NCBI GenBank assembly: GCA_030737875.1
Contig: CM060912.1
Coordinates: 122,216,993-122,280,992 of the forward strand
DNA: 64,000 bases
Direction of reading: 5' to 3'
DNA from: Allium sativum
Lineage: Eukaryota; Streptophyta; Magnoliopsida; Asparagales; Amaryllidaceae
A program made the translations under genes and the position numbers. The notes below the pieces were generated by a model that worked only from the letters and a program-made list of their open reading frames with translations, was not told the DNA's origin and did no database searches. This document shows positions 10,575-22,446 of this stretch, piece by piece. Within the stretch, counting starts at the first letter, position 1. Each line of letters opens with the position of its first letter.

Positions 10575-13500
10575 AAATTGAATTGAAAGTGAATTGAAAT
10601 GAATTCAAATTGAATTAAAATTTGAATTGAATAGAAATGAATTTTAAAACGGATTTATAAAGAAGAATTCAATTTTGATTTGAATTGAATATAGAAGTTG
10701 AATTGTTTCAGAAACGAATTTAAAACGAGTTATAAAATTTGTTTTAAATGGAATCGACGAAATATATATTATATATATAATATAATGGCCTGAATAGAAC
10801 GCGCCGCGGCAATTCGTGAATTTCGACCATTTATTTCAAACGGACATTGCGGGAGATCCGACCGTCGGATTCTCCTAAAACTGGAACCGTTGGGTTCGTA
10901 TCGAAAAGAGCTTTCCAATGAATATTAGAAATTTGAAATCTAACGGTTGGATTTGGAGTTATGTTCAAATCAAATTCGAAAAAGGTCGCTGTAAGTGCAG
11001 TTCGATGGCCGTTGTTGGAAATCGACTGTACGGGCCTTGATAAAAATTATTAAAAATATCTATAATTTGTATAAAATTATAATATGTGAATTGGAAAGAA
11101 CTGGGATGAAAAACTCCACATTTGAAATGATAAAAATGGATTTTTATCAAAATGAACTAGTTTTGAACTAGAATTAAAATCAATTTATTTTTGAAATAAA
11201 TAAATTGAATTTGAAAGTGATTTTAAAAATAATCAATATTCCCAATAGGTGAAGTGGAAGTGGAGTTGAATCGAAATTATCTTCGGGATATTTCGATGTT
11301 GGATTTCGTGACTATACAGATATTGTTATGGGAGTTTGGAAGATATATTTTATATCGTTATTTCCAATACGATATTTGTTGGTTTCAGAATTTGATATTG
11401 AATATAAGCCGATATATTTTCTATTCAGAGCCTTGTATTTAATATCAAATGTGATTTGGTTTGTCGTGAATCGTGTTTTTGATGACATTGGTTCTTTAAC
11501 CCAGTTAAAGGCAGAATATTGATTTTTGAAAAAATTAAAACTAAGTGGAGTTTTAATGAATCTTTAATTAGATTAAAAATGTGAATTGATAATTTAAATT
11601 ATCAAATTTGAAAGGTGATCGAGAGTGGAGTATTACCAGTTTTCTCCCTGGGATATATAGGTTGGGATTGGGAAATAAAACAAATAATTACTTCGGTGTG
11701 GTTCGCTAATCCCGACTAGTTTGAAATGATATCCAAAGGAAGATTGAAGAATAAATTTAGAAGAATTTATCTTTGATAAAATTAATGGGAACCTTTCCCT
11801 AAGAATGTGATTTTGTGAATAAAAGAATATTCTGAATTGGAATGAGGCGTTTGTTGTGTTTGTGTAACATTTGTTTACTATATACGTGGGTTATTCAGAA
11901 AGGCCGGGTTATACCCATTCTGAATAACCGATTCGACGAGATGTCGAAGATGAAGACGGTGGTTGAAGACCGGAAGTCTTCACATCGTTTGGGTGATTAC
12001 TGATGATCTTGATTGGGCTGTACACCCAGGATGAGGGAAACAGTTGGTGATCGTCCAGACGTGCTTGGAGATGGATGGATATGCGAGGAAAGTGCCTCCG
12101 GTTTCGTTCAGACCCAGAACGAACTTGTAAATGGATTGTGTGTCTGACATTGGATTTTATTCTGTGTTGATTGATCTCTATTAAATATACATCTGTTTGG
12201 CGGCGGAGAATTTATTCTCTTGCTTAACGCCCTTCTCTGAGACGCACGAGCTCAGAGGTTGTATATCGATGGACATCAGTCGCATGGAGTGAATTGCCAA
12301 TGTGGCATGCGTAAGTGGCAATTGATCAGGGCTTCTGTTGAAAAGCAAAGTCTTGTGGTTGATGATCAAAGCACGGCCTGTGTGGCATAGCTTTGTGTAT
12401 AACGTGAATTCGCGAGCCTCACACCTCGGTATGAGTCAAAAACGGGATACGGACCCAAGGAGTGCACGACGTTTCTTTCTAGCTATGGTGGTGTCAGTGA
12501 CCTACCAGCCCTGACATTTATATACTTTTCACCTGTGTGGTTGTTGGATACGAGGCGCCTCGGATATAGGTCTGTAAGGACCGGGAAACGTGTGTTCAGG
12601 AATTGCCAATCCTCAAAAGTAAGAGAGGACCGGCCTTGGAGGTTCCAAAGGATCATAGTGGGGTCCTGAGGCATATGCTAGAGTGTCTCGAACGCGGAGA
12701 GGAGCTTGCCCCTTGCCTCGGCTCATGACGGAATCCAATTTCCAATACGTGATATTGCGGTTTTAATTGTAGAACCTAGTATGGCGACATAGTGGTATGG
12801 GTCATTAATGCCGCCTATGATTGATATTTATGATTGAAATTGTTTTGACACTATACACCTATAATAGTATCAAATAATATGTTTTAAACGTATCAAGCAT
12901 GCTTTGGCTGTTATAAGGTAAAAACCCTATCCTCCGGCCTGCGTTGCATTGTGTGATGGGACCTGGGTCTTATAACAGCTTCATTTTTCTTTATTTTAGC
13001 ATTGCGCTGTTTGTTTTATGCACTGGTATTCTTGGGAGGAAACCCGTTCCGTGTTATACGGCGTGGTCCCTTGATTTACCTAACTTTAAAAATAAAGATT
13101 AATAACTGTTTTAGTTCTCACACCAGTCCCATGACTGACATGGAGTTTATTGTTTTAACCTAAACTCTGGGTGCCCCTATTTTCCGCACGGGCAGCTAGT
13201 AGTTTTGGTTTTGCAGATTTATATTCACAGATTCCTGGTATACAGCTGGAACGATGCTCGGAAAGCTCTGTATCCGTGTATCACTTCTAGTTGTGCTTTT
13301 GTATATTTTTCCGCTACTATGTAATTTATTGTAATCTCTGATATTTGTTGAATGTAATTTATTCATTTATACTCTGTATATTCTTGTATCTGATGGAATT
13401 GTTGTAATAGCAATGAAATGTTCTTCCGTATGCGTCCTTTTGTGTGTTGTTCTCAAAGTATTCGTGCTTTCCCTCACGGGGAAGTTACGGGTTCTTTCAA

Positions 13501-13917
13501 TATGGCCTCGCGAAGTTTCACGAAAATTCACAAATTAAAGTATACTTAATTAAGTGAAATGGGTTGCGCAGAGATATATATATATATTGATATATATATA
13601 TATAATTGAAAATCAAATAAATAAATATGCAAAAATGTTCAAAACAGCGAATTGGGAGAGGGGAATAACCGAACCGGCCGATTTTTGAGGTCAACCCGAG
13701 CCCGCTGGGTCGACTAGGGGTTAATCCAGGGTGTTTGGCTGTCAACCCGTGGGCCGATTCGCTCAAATGCAGATTTTGCATTTGAATGGTTCTCATGGTT
13801 CAGCTTTAATCTAAAGGCCCTAGATGGTTCCTACACTTGACTTCTTCCCCAAGACATGCTTTGATGGCTTGGATTGAATCTAGGGTTAATCCTATGGCTA
13901 ATACTATCCTAATCCTC

Positions 13918-13925
13918 TATAAAAA
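13918..13925 (+). promoter_or_regulatory. TATA box of E1 LTR promoter
   Basis: TATAAAAA in the context CTCTATAAAAAGACCCC. E6 has the same arrangement at 39100 (CTCTATAAAAACACCCC). Conservation between two LTR families supports a Pol II core promoter here, with a transcript start about 30 bp downstream (inference). Confidence 0.6.
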
Positions 13926-14254
13926 GACCCCAAACCTAGCCTAAATCACCATTATTCAATCCTACAACTAAACTATGTCAAATTTGTTCCCCTCATGGCC
14001 TCCACTCTCATGCTAAAATTTCTAAGTTAATTTCTATGAGAGATTTTGAGTTCATACAAGTGTTTTCAAACTTGTATGAGTGTTCTTAACTTGCATTCAA
14101 GTCAAGTTGCAACATTTCTATTTCAAAGCAAGGGTTTTTATTGAATTGGCTCAAGGGTTTTCATTTGGAGCTTGCATATTTGGGTTTTTGGTGCTTGCAT
14201 AAGGGCTTCGTCTCAATCTTTATAATAAATATTTATTTGTGTCTTCATAGCATT

Positions 14255-14260
14255 GTAAGC
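14255..14260 (+). promoter_or_regulatory. Splice-donor-like site in E1 LTR
   Basis: GTAAGC, 330 bp downstream of the TATA box. A donor-like GTAAG or GTGAG occurs at a comparable place in all five long LTRs of the window (8113, 14255, 29026, 34942, 39365). Confidence 0.4.
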
Positions 14261-14306
14261 CCTTTTCTACTTTCTTTCTTTGAACTCTAAAGTTAAATGA
14301 ATGATG

Positions 14307-14468
14307 CAAGTTTGGGGTTGATCATTATATGCAAGTTTGGTTGATCATTATATGCAAGTTTGGTTGGTCATTATATGCAAGTTTTGTTGATCATTATATG
14401 CTAATTTGGTTGATCATTATATGCAAGTTTGGATGATCATTATGCAAGTTGGTTTAATCATTATGTAT
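14307..14468 (+). repeat. 23-bp repeat GCAAGTTTGGTTGATCATTA-type, about 6-7 copies
   Basis: Head-to-tail copies of GCAAGTTTGGTTGATCATTA plus TAT with small changes. The 5' LTR copy at positions 1-60 enters the window within the same array. Confidence 0.75.
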
Positions 14469-16378
14469 GACACATGTTGCTATGTTATGCAAGTTTGGGT
14501 TGATCATGTTATCATGTTATACAAGTTAAACTTGAGGTTTTGAGCATAAAGCTCCAAGCTTTATATTAAAAGTTGCATTTTGGCAACATGAAAGTTATCA
14601 TATCCCTTATGATAACTTGCATGTGAGGCAAAATGCGAACTTCTAGCAACTTCTACATGTTATTTATCACCATGTATCACTCATATGCTAAGTTTGGTTT
14701 TATGCATGCTTTTGAAGCCTAATAATGCAATATGCAAGTATATGAACATATGTACATTTCATATGCCACCATGTTAAACTTGTGGCTTCAACACCTTTAT
14801 GTCATGCTTATGCCAAGTTCCCTATTTTATCCTTTATGCGTTGTTGCGATTATGTAAACGATGGGATTACGTTGGGGTTGGGTAACATAATGACATGAAC
14901 ATGATTTTTGTAACATGACGTGATATGTTAACTTGTAATTATGTTTTGGAAACATAATGGACATGACACTTAGAAAATATGAGTGTGGCCAACTCGAGGT
15001 TGGGTTGAGTTTGTAGCATAAATCTACCCGGACCCGCCCGGCTTAACTAGTGGCTACAAACAATAGGACCCAATGTGAGAAGTTGGTCATGTTGTGCTCG
15101 AACCCGAGGTTAGACCTAGTTGTGGTGTAAAGCTACCCGGACCCGCCCGACTTAACTAGTAACCACAACAAAGTCTAATGTGAGAGGTTAAAGCGCATTA
15201 AGTTAATTAATGCCTCCTGATTAGGGTTAAGTCATGGTCCACTTAATACTTAACCAATTTGGGCTTGATGGATTAATCGAGGTTAAGTCAGGAGCCTTGG
15301 GTACTCTTAACCGATTTAATCCATGTTTGGATCGGGTTAACCACATTTAACCCGTTAAGAAACCCTAGTTGCGTGGTCCTTTTCAGCAGTAACCTTCTAG
15401 ATGTATCATAAGACCCTAGGACTAGGCTAGGGTGGGGCACGATTACTGGGCTGATTGTAAGAGACCAAAAGAGACGGCTGAATGATGCCCCGGTTGTTCA
15501 GGCGGACCATGGTCGTGCACATCAAGTCCGGAGTTGAACACGGGCAACGGTAGGTTTGGACTGTGCATCATGGTATGGTGTCAGAGGGTTACACCGTAGG
15601 GCCAGATACACCCTAGGGTGGACCCTGCACAGTCAACTACATTACATGATTAAGCCGCATGACACCGACACTTGACGAGTTAGGCTTATAGGGAGCCGAT
15701 CGACTAGACTGTGTAGTTGGACCTTGATTTAGGCCACCTCATTATATTGGGCCAAGGGATCAATTCTTGTTTTTACTTGACATGTTAGAATGCTAGTACA
15801 CCCGTGGTGCAAAACTTAACCTTGATTATGCGATGACACCTTTATCTATCTTATTAGTTAATCACCATGCCAGTATGTTGTTATCCTTATGTTCATCTCA
15901 GCTTCTCATGCCAGTTAACTTTACTAGTTCATAGACAGATAGTAGTAGGGCTTACCAGTCTTTTTGACTGACCCGTTTTCTTTCGCCTCTTTTCTTCCGT
16001 TTCCCCCCTCCCCCTCAGGTCCTCAGGATGGGAACATTGGAGCTTAGTTTGGATCTTTACAGCTTGCTTACTGGATTTGCTCATGTACGGTCTCGGACAT
16101 TGAGCTAGTTATGGTTTATCACTTCATTTTGGGGATAGTACTTTATGTATTTCAGTTTTTAAGTTTATGCTAGACTTTGTTTGTTGGAAAATAATGATCA
16201 AGTACTTTGTTGTAACTTAACTATGGTTTTGAAATGCTAGTTTTATCCGCTGCTTTACTACTCTGTTTTACTTATATATTCTGTCTTGTGATATCTGCAT
16301 GCATGTTTACCTTGTTTAAACGCCCCTCCGAAGCTAGTGTGCTTGCAAGAGTCACCCTGGCGGAGGTGGGGTGTTACA

Positions 16379-17879
16379 GTGATGGTCAAATACTTCCCAC
16401 TCTTCCTATCAGATATAACTACTATATGGTAGAGACAACTGGAAAATAGGTTGATTAACTATTGGACAAAATTGGTGGAAAATTTTATAGGAAAATTTCA
16501 AGCCCACATCGCTCGACTTAAAAGCGTGATGGGTTTTACTATGATAAAGTAGAGAAGAAGAGAAGGTTTAATGCGGTGATTGCTTAGACGGATCGGCAAA
16601 ATTCATCGATGGTTTTGAAGGCTGTTGTTTTTTGGAATTCTGGATTATATGGATTTCAAAATATCTTTTGAAAGAGGACTTTAAAGGATCTCAAGCAGTC
16701 CTACCATGAAATTGGCAGACTTCTAAAGATATAGAGACATATTGCGGGGTTCCTAGAAATAACTTTTAAGGATGGTGGATTGCCCAATTTTGGAAAGGAT
16801 AAAAGTTGGTTTAAATAAATTTTTTAAGGACGTTAGTCAGAGTTTGCCAAATCACTATAAAAATTGTATGTTTTCTGTTGATTTTTCTGTGCTTTCTAGT
16901 ATAATGTCATTGAATCCGTAATTGTGTACTACTGATTCAATGATTGTGATCATTCCTAACGCATCTGCATGTTGGTAGTTGTTTGACCAAAAACAAGTCT
17001 AACTGGTTTCCACTAAAAATAAGTGTTATACTAAAGAGACAAGTTCTATTTCAACCCGGGAATATGCTGAGTAGTCCATTGAAATTTAGCCGAAATAATA
17101 AAACTCATCATTCTGTCGAGTAACCCTCCGTTTAATTAAAAAAAAAAAAAAAATCATTCCTCGTAGTAACTCTGCGTGCTTTTGAAGAAAATTACGCAGG
17201 AGTACTCCGTGTTACGCTAGCCTACCTCGTAGAGCCACTACGTGGTTGTTTAGCATACCACGCAGTTATTCTGCGTGGTTTCCTAAAAAACAACGTAGAG
17301 CTACTTCGAGGTAGACTGAATATTACAAAAGAAATATAATTTAAAATGGACGGCTTCGTTATTGATTTTTTTTAAAAAATAAAATAAAAACTGGAACTAA
17401 TCGGCAATTTCTCATGTTGAAATAAAATTTACCATTAAAGATATTGTAACCATTAACGAAGATACCCTTGGCCCGTTGCTTAAATACGGCAACTACTACA
17501 CATTTTAAAGTGTGTCTACGATGAAAATCATTGTATATAGTTTACAAGCACTGAAATTGATCAATGCCACAGTTTCAATAATAGTCGTCTTCTGTACAAT
17601 TTTGTTATTTACTAATATAACTATTATGTTATATCACTAATATTTCAACTTTAAGATAGCTTATTTGGCTAAACCCTGTGCAAGACACTGTTTTGCACAG
17701 TTTAATCACAAATACTGGCTTGCAGGGGGAACCACCTTGCTAAACATCACTTCGACCATTAATAGTAGAAAATGATTCAACAAAAGACAAAACATAGATG
17801 AATACAGTCAACGAGACAATTCAACGCTTCACACGGAGATGCAGAAAAAAATCAAGGTCCACCAACCCCAAAGCCATCC
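16379..17879. other. Spacer between E1 and the BAHD gene
   Basis: No convincing gene. There is a 15-A run near 17140, then about 170 bp (17155-17320) rich in short inverted repeats on a TACGTAG/CTGCGT theme, including the hairpin CCACGCAG-TTATT-CTGCGTGG at 17258-17278. The 740 bp next to E1 are AT-rich and unrecognised. Confidence 0.5.
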
Positions 17880-17886
17880 TATATAA
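17880..17886 (+). promoter_or_regulatory. Putative TATA box of the BAHD gene
   Basis: TATATAA lies 40 bp upstream of the start codon at 17926. Transcription would begin around 17910, giving a very short leader. It is the best TATA match in the 400 bp upstream. Confidence 0.4.
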
Positions 17887-17925
17887 TAGCATTGCATTTC
17901 CTCAATTACCAAATAAAAGAAGGCC

Positions 17926-18337
17926 ATGTCAGTAGAAATCACAAGCAGCGCAATTCTAAAACCATGGCCATCCACTCCTCCGCACCCACTGACCAACTCG
18001 CTCGTCCCTCTGACCATCTTCGACCTCGCCGCCATGGACCTCCACGTGCCCACCGTGCACGCCTTTAGGGCTCCCATGCCCCAAAACTCCGAACTTAGGG
18101 ACGGATTATCTAGGGCACTCGCGTACTATCCCCACCTGGCCGGTAGGCTTACCGCGGATGAGCGCGGTGAGGGCTGTATTAGTTTGAACAACGAAGGGGT
18201 TCGATTCGTTGAGGCGGAAGTTGATTTGACGTTGGCGGAGGTGATGCCGCTCGAGGGTGGGTCGGATCTTTCTAAGTTGCATCCTCCAACTGAAGGTTTG
18301 TAATTTTATCTTCATTTTTTGAATAAATAAATTTGTT

Positions 18338-18376
<39 letters not shown>

Positions 18377-20475
18377 TTACGATGTTTAAAAGTGCAATAT
18401 TCAGTCAGAAACATTAGTAGAACTGGCCGTCTTTAAATCGGAAATTATTGTGGCTGCCATGGGATAGTTTAGGAAAGCTTTTCTTATGTCTGAGTTCAAC
18501 ATGAATATTGGTTGAGATTTCAAATTAGAATTAGAACGAAGCAAATTATTTTATTTTATTTAGTATTTGTGGATATAAGGTCAAAAACTGTTCAGTGTAC
18601 TATATTTACTTATCCTTGACATCTGTTGCTTTGTGAGAATAAAGCAGAATATTTTTATTTCAAACCCAACAAATGTCATTTTTGTAGTACATAAGAAGAC
18701 TTGAGTTAGAGCATATGTTATGTTGAAAATTTTATTTGCATTTTTATAATTTTAATGCTTGGGATTAGGTGACCTGCTGATAGCTCTTCTACGATTTGGC
18801 TGTCTGCTTATGTTTTTGTATATATATTTATCCCTAGAAAATGGACCAGGCTTATATCTGTATCATTGTTTTTCAGCATTTAATAGAATAGATGTTTATG
18901 ATACATGATTTCGTTTTTGCATTGGTTTTTCCTTACATAATAGACATTCAAGACACTCATGTGTTTCTAATGAAATTTTTTTAAAAATATATACATATGT
19001 ATATATAAAACTAAAATCACTCACTCTGATGGATATTTATCCTGAAAGACAAAATAAAAAAAATAAAAAAATTATTCTATAAGAATGAAAGGCTAAAATT
19101 TTGTTTATAAAAACAAATTTTAGTGTATACGGAATAATTATAGTGGACCCATAAATTCCTCTTTTTTGTACTAAAAGTTGTCCGTATGGATAAAATTTTA
19201 TTATCTTGTCTGTATGGAACGATATGATTTCGATTAGGAGTGATTTTAGTTTTTATAATCCCTTTTACATATTCATATTATAATATCATCAAATCAAGCT
19301 TAAGACACGACCAAGAGCTGAAGTTCACGTTAATAAATTTTAAGAATGGCCCTTTCGAAAAAATTAGTTTTATAATCGAAAATGATAAATAAATTTACCA
19401 TTTTTTTTATAAGTCATCTTTAAAACTAGTGTTATACAACTTACAATCTTGAAATGGGAAAGTCTTCATCCTAATTTCCACTATCCTCTACAGTTTTTGT
19501 ATTGTTATTAATGGATTTTTCTTCTTTTTCTTTTCCATAGGTGTCAAAGAACTACTTCAGGTCCAACTAAACCGCTACAAATGCGGTGGCATCATCATTG
19601 GCTTCACCTGCCACCACCGCACTGCCGACGGTGCCTCCTTAAGCCAATTCCTCCTCCATTGGTCAGAGCTCGTCCGTAATCCCCAAAACCAAATCCCTGC
19701 GCCGTACCTCGATCGCGCCTCCATTTGCAAGCCTCGAGCTCCTCCTCTGGTCAAATTCAATCATCTAGACGTCGAATTCAAGAAAAACTCACCCAGTACT
19801 CCCAAAACCCCCAAAAAAACCATAACCAGTCCGATCACCAACTTCTCCGTACACTTCTCCGCCCAGTTCATCCAGTCCCTCAAATCCAAAATCAACGGCC
19901 GGAGCTCCACCTTCGAATGCCTCTTATCCCACATGTGGCGCAAAATCACAATCGCACGATGCCTAAACCACGACGAAATAACTCAAGTCAGGGTTGCGGT
20001 AAACGGTAGGGCTCGCATAAAACCGCCAGTACCAGGTAACTTTTTCGGGAACCTAGTCCTGTGGGCCTACCCGCAAGCGGTGGTACGGGATTTGATCCGG
20101 TACGATACTGCGGAGGCGGTCGCGGTGATAAGGGAGGCCATTGGCCGAGTGGACGATGAATACTTCAAGTCGTTTATCGATTTTGGGGAGGTTGCGAGGA
20201 GAGACAGGAACGTTGGAAAATTGTTGGGGAGTGCCCCGGAAAGTGGGACTTCTCTGTGCCCTAATTTGGAGGTTGATAGTTGGCTGAGATTCGATTTTCA
20301 TGAATTGGATTTTGGAAGCAGGGGGCCCTGCGCATTTATGCCGCCTAATTTACCCGTTGAGGGGTTAATGGTATTTGTTCCTTCTTACAAGGAGAAGGGT
20401 GGGGTGGATGTTTTTATGGCTTTGTTTGAGGAACATGTTGAGGGGTTTAAGACAATTTGTTACTCTTTGGAGTAG
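17926..20475 (+). CDS. BAHD acyltransferase, agmatine/putrescine hydroxycinnamoyltransferase-like
   Basis: Exon 1 is 17926-18295 and exon 2 is 19541-20475, joined across GGT, giving 434 aa, normal for BAHD enzymes (about 430-460). Seen: the N-terminus MSVEITSSAILKP; the catalytic HxxxD as H149-R-T-A-D153 in FTCHHRTADGAS; a DFG motif at D380-F-G-S-R instead of DFGWG; and a family-typical end, MPPNLPVEGLMVFVPS then ICYSLE. BAHD enzymes use the HxxxD His as base to transfer an acyl group from an acyl-CoA to an alcohol or amine, in the cytosol. The C-terminal pattern and the non-canonical DFG motif resemble the clade making hydroxycinnamic acid amides from agmatine, putrescine or tryptamine, but substrate cannot be read from sequence. 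The intron, just before the VKELLQVQ motif, is a common BAHD position. No stop or frameshift was seen, so the gene appears intact. It is the only apparently functional host gene here. Confidence 0.92.
18296..19540 (+). other. Intron of the BAHD gene
   Basis: GT-AG intron of 1,245 bp: donor GAAG/GTTTGT, acceptor TTTTCCATAG/GTGTC after a pyrimidine tract. It is AT-rich and contains a (TTTA)n microsatellite. Splicing keeps the frame and joins two parts of the conserved BAHD fold. Confidence 0.9.
18335..18379 (+). repeat. (TTTA)n microsatellite in the BAHD intron
   Basis: About 11 uninterrupted TTTA units. Confidence 0.95.
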
Positions 20476-22446
20476 TTGGCTTTTGCGAGAATTGTGTGTT
20501 GGGAAGAACTGAGAGTATTGTTGATGTATATATTCTTTGTGTTGTTCATTTTAGAGGTGTAAAGTTCCTTTATTTTAGTTTAAATGATGAAAAGCTTCTT
20601 TCTATTTTATAGTATTGTTAAAAGGGCTGCACTTTTAAATACGAAGGGGATTTGTTGTGGTAGTCACTAAAATTTAATGTGTCATGTGGTATGAGTTACC
20701 TCTCGTAGTTTGTATTTTTTTAGTAGGGTCTGACTAAACATTTTAACATTTTCATGTTTAGAGGTGAAGTCCCTTAACAATGTTTGTGATGTTGTGAAAA
20801 TTAACCGTTAGATAAGGATATTATATTTCATGCACAAAGAAATATTAGGATTGTGTTTTCTTTTTTTTGTAACTCACATCTTTTATTTTCTATTAATAAT
20901 TTGTTAGAACACGATTGTTATTTCAGTTTATTTTTTTATTAAAGATTAATTGTTCGACTAGATTCGATGGTTATTATGATTTCTATTTACTTTATGGTTA
21001 TTTAATTTTGTTTTGCAATTTACTTTTAATTCGATCCTTTATTTTATTGTTCGTTTTGATTTTAGTTTGATTTTATTGATAATTGTTATTTAGTTGTGAA
21101 TTCAATTAGATTTGTTTCGAAGTAATTCGCAATTTCAATTTTTTTCATTATCATCCAAACCTTTTATAATTGGCTCAAGGTTTTAAAATTAAAATTTACT
21201 AACTTTTAAATCAAAATCAACGTTTTCGACCTGTATACTACACATCTGTGCGCTTGCAGTAATTTATAATAATTTTCACTTTTTTAATTCATAGAAAAGA
21301 AAAAGACAAATTTTTGAAGCTATTACCGATGATATATGTTATAAGTTTTGAAATTTTATTTTAAACTTCTATTCATGTTATTATTTGTTTTTGTTTATTT
21401 TTCAGTAAAGAAAAAAAAATCTTGATTAGTTTATTGAGTATTATACATTGATACTACAACCTCCAAAACATGAAAGGAAAAAAACAGAAGACTCAACGGT
21501 TTTTCTTTGGTTTCTTTACACATTTTAATTTCCATTTCAATTTTTTGTTACATTTTGTTTCTAATTTTCCTTTTGCAACTTTCGAAAAAGACATCAACTT
21601 CTTCCTCTCATCTTCTGACCATCAATCCCGATCAAACCACAATAGACATCACCTTCTTCCTACCATATCCAACAACTCAATAACTACTACTGCACAACTC
21701 TACCATAATCACTGTCCTTTATCCATCCTTACCATCACCAATTCACCCGATTACCACATTCAACAATCTCTAGCCATACCCGGTCTAGCGCATCCAGTTT
21801 ACCAAATTCACCTTCTTATCGCTCTTTGTTGAAATCAAAACTTTACCTTTAACCAATTAAACCATTCCAAACCACAAGTCTTCCTTTCATCATCGATCCT
21901 CCAGCCTGAACTGCTCCTCAGCACCATAAATCTCTACACAGCTACAACCCTAAACCAAAGCGTAGAACAACCGAACTGATCACTCACATCTCATTAAATG
22001 GACTAGCATCTAAAACCAGATTTGATTCGCACCATCCTGAAATATAACCAAACCTCCTAAAGCCTCCACATAGTCAAATATCACATCACTCCTTCCTTCG
22101 GTAATCAAACAACATTGCATACACATCACCATTGACAAGCCAAACCCAAACTAGAGACCATCTGAAACCTCAGCATCGAACCACCTGAAACTGTAACAAT
22201 TGAGTCTTAATAGCCATGCTAATTATCCAGAAAATCCCCATGCCTGTAGTTCGAAATTGAACGAGGAAGCCTAGTGCAACAACTAAGTTCACCAGTAATG
22301 ATCATTACCTGCCAAGTTCACCAGAGAATGGCCTCAATTCGTCGGAGAGGTTGCTGGAAGGTGTCAGGTGTTGAGATGAATAAATCATGCTCTAGAGATA
22401 TGTATATGATGCGTTGAGATATGCACATGCACAAATGTTGCATGAA
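20476..22446. other. 3' flank of the BAHD gene and AT-rich spacer
   Basis: The first about 200 bp (to about 20675) are gene 3' flank, shared with the downstream partial copy. The rest is AT-rich without recognisable genes. A 120-codon open frame at 21470-21832 is Phe- then His/Ser-rich and looks like chance. From about 21600 to 22400 the sequence becomes C/A-rich, of unknown origin. Confidence 0.5.

Larger units (their letters stand above)
6856..13499 (+). mobile_element. E4: 6,644-bp LTR-like element inserted in the E1 LTR
   Basis: Begins TGTAATAACCCG, ends GGGTTCTTTCA, and is flanked by ATATG on both sides (6851-6855 and 13500-13504). TG...CA ends plus a 5-bp duplication indicate integration by an LTR-retrotransposon integrase. 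I find no gag, RT, integrase, internal primer site or internal LTR pair, so a very large solo LTR or a non-autonomous LTR-like element are the best readings. The strand is assigned from the TGTAAYRACCCG start shared with the other LTRs here. Internal features: a roughly 100-bp diverged duplication (about 7265-7375 and 7435-7545), a GC-rich leader-like block, several tandem repeats and mostly AT-rich sequence. The last 15 bp are an imperfect inverted copy of the first 15 (12 of 15 match). Confidence 0.8.
1..16378 (+). mobile_element. E1: decayed Tekay/Del-like Ty3/gypsy LTR retrotransposon (5' end outside window)
   Basis: Seen: the sequence at 1-1992 recurs at about 14396-16378 as a direct repeat. 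Each copy ends GGTGTTACA. The first is followed by a tRNA-Met primer site, then gag, protease, RT and integrase remnants in that order, a purine tract at 6675-6687 and a 3' LTR starting TGTAACAACCCG at 6688. The 3' LTR is interrupted by E4 (6856-13499). Gene order PR-RT-IN and the chromodomain-like integrase tail place it among chromoviruses, probably Tekay/Del (family knowledge). The coding region has several frameshifts, a nonsense codon and a replaced RNase H region, so the copy cannot move by itself. The LTR copies differ at roughly 25 positions by eye plus an indel near 1365. The target duplication should be GTGAT (16379-16383), but its partner is outside the window. Confidence 0.9.
13505..16378 (+). 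repeat. E1 3' LTR, part 2
   Basis: Continues the LTR after E4 and ends GGTGTTACA at 16378. Bases about 14396-16378 match 1-1992. With part 1 the LTR is 3,042 bp. It contains a TATA box (13918), a donor-like site (14255), a 23-bp repeat array, two GGTTAAGT units and a pyrimidine tract (CTTTTCTTCCGTTTCCCCC near 15990) shared with E6. Confidence 0.92.

Noticed and set aside
10295..10576. 93-codon minus-strand frame with SFSIQFISK repeats
   Set aside because: Entirely a product of the 27-bp tandem repeat; no domain, no upstream signals.
13561..13605. (AT)n run in E1 LTR as promoter element
   Set aside because: Simple TATATA microsatellite about 300 bp before the better supported TATAAAAA at 13918.
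21470..21832. 120-codon frame downstream of the BAHD gene
   Set aside because: Phe-rich then His/Asn/Ser-rich composition typical of AT-rich spacer; no domain or gene signals seen.
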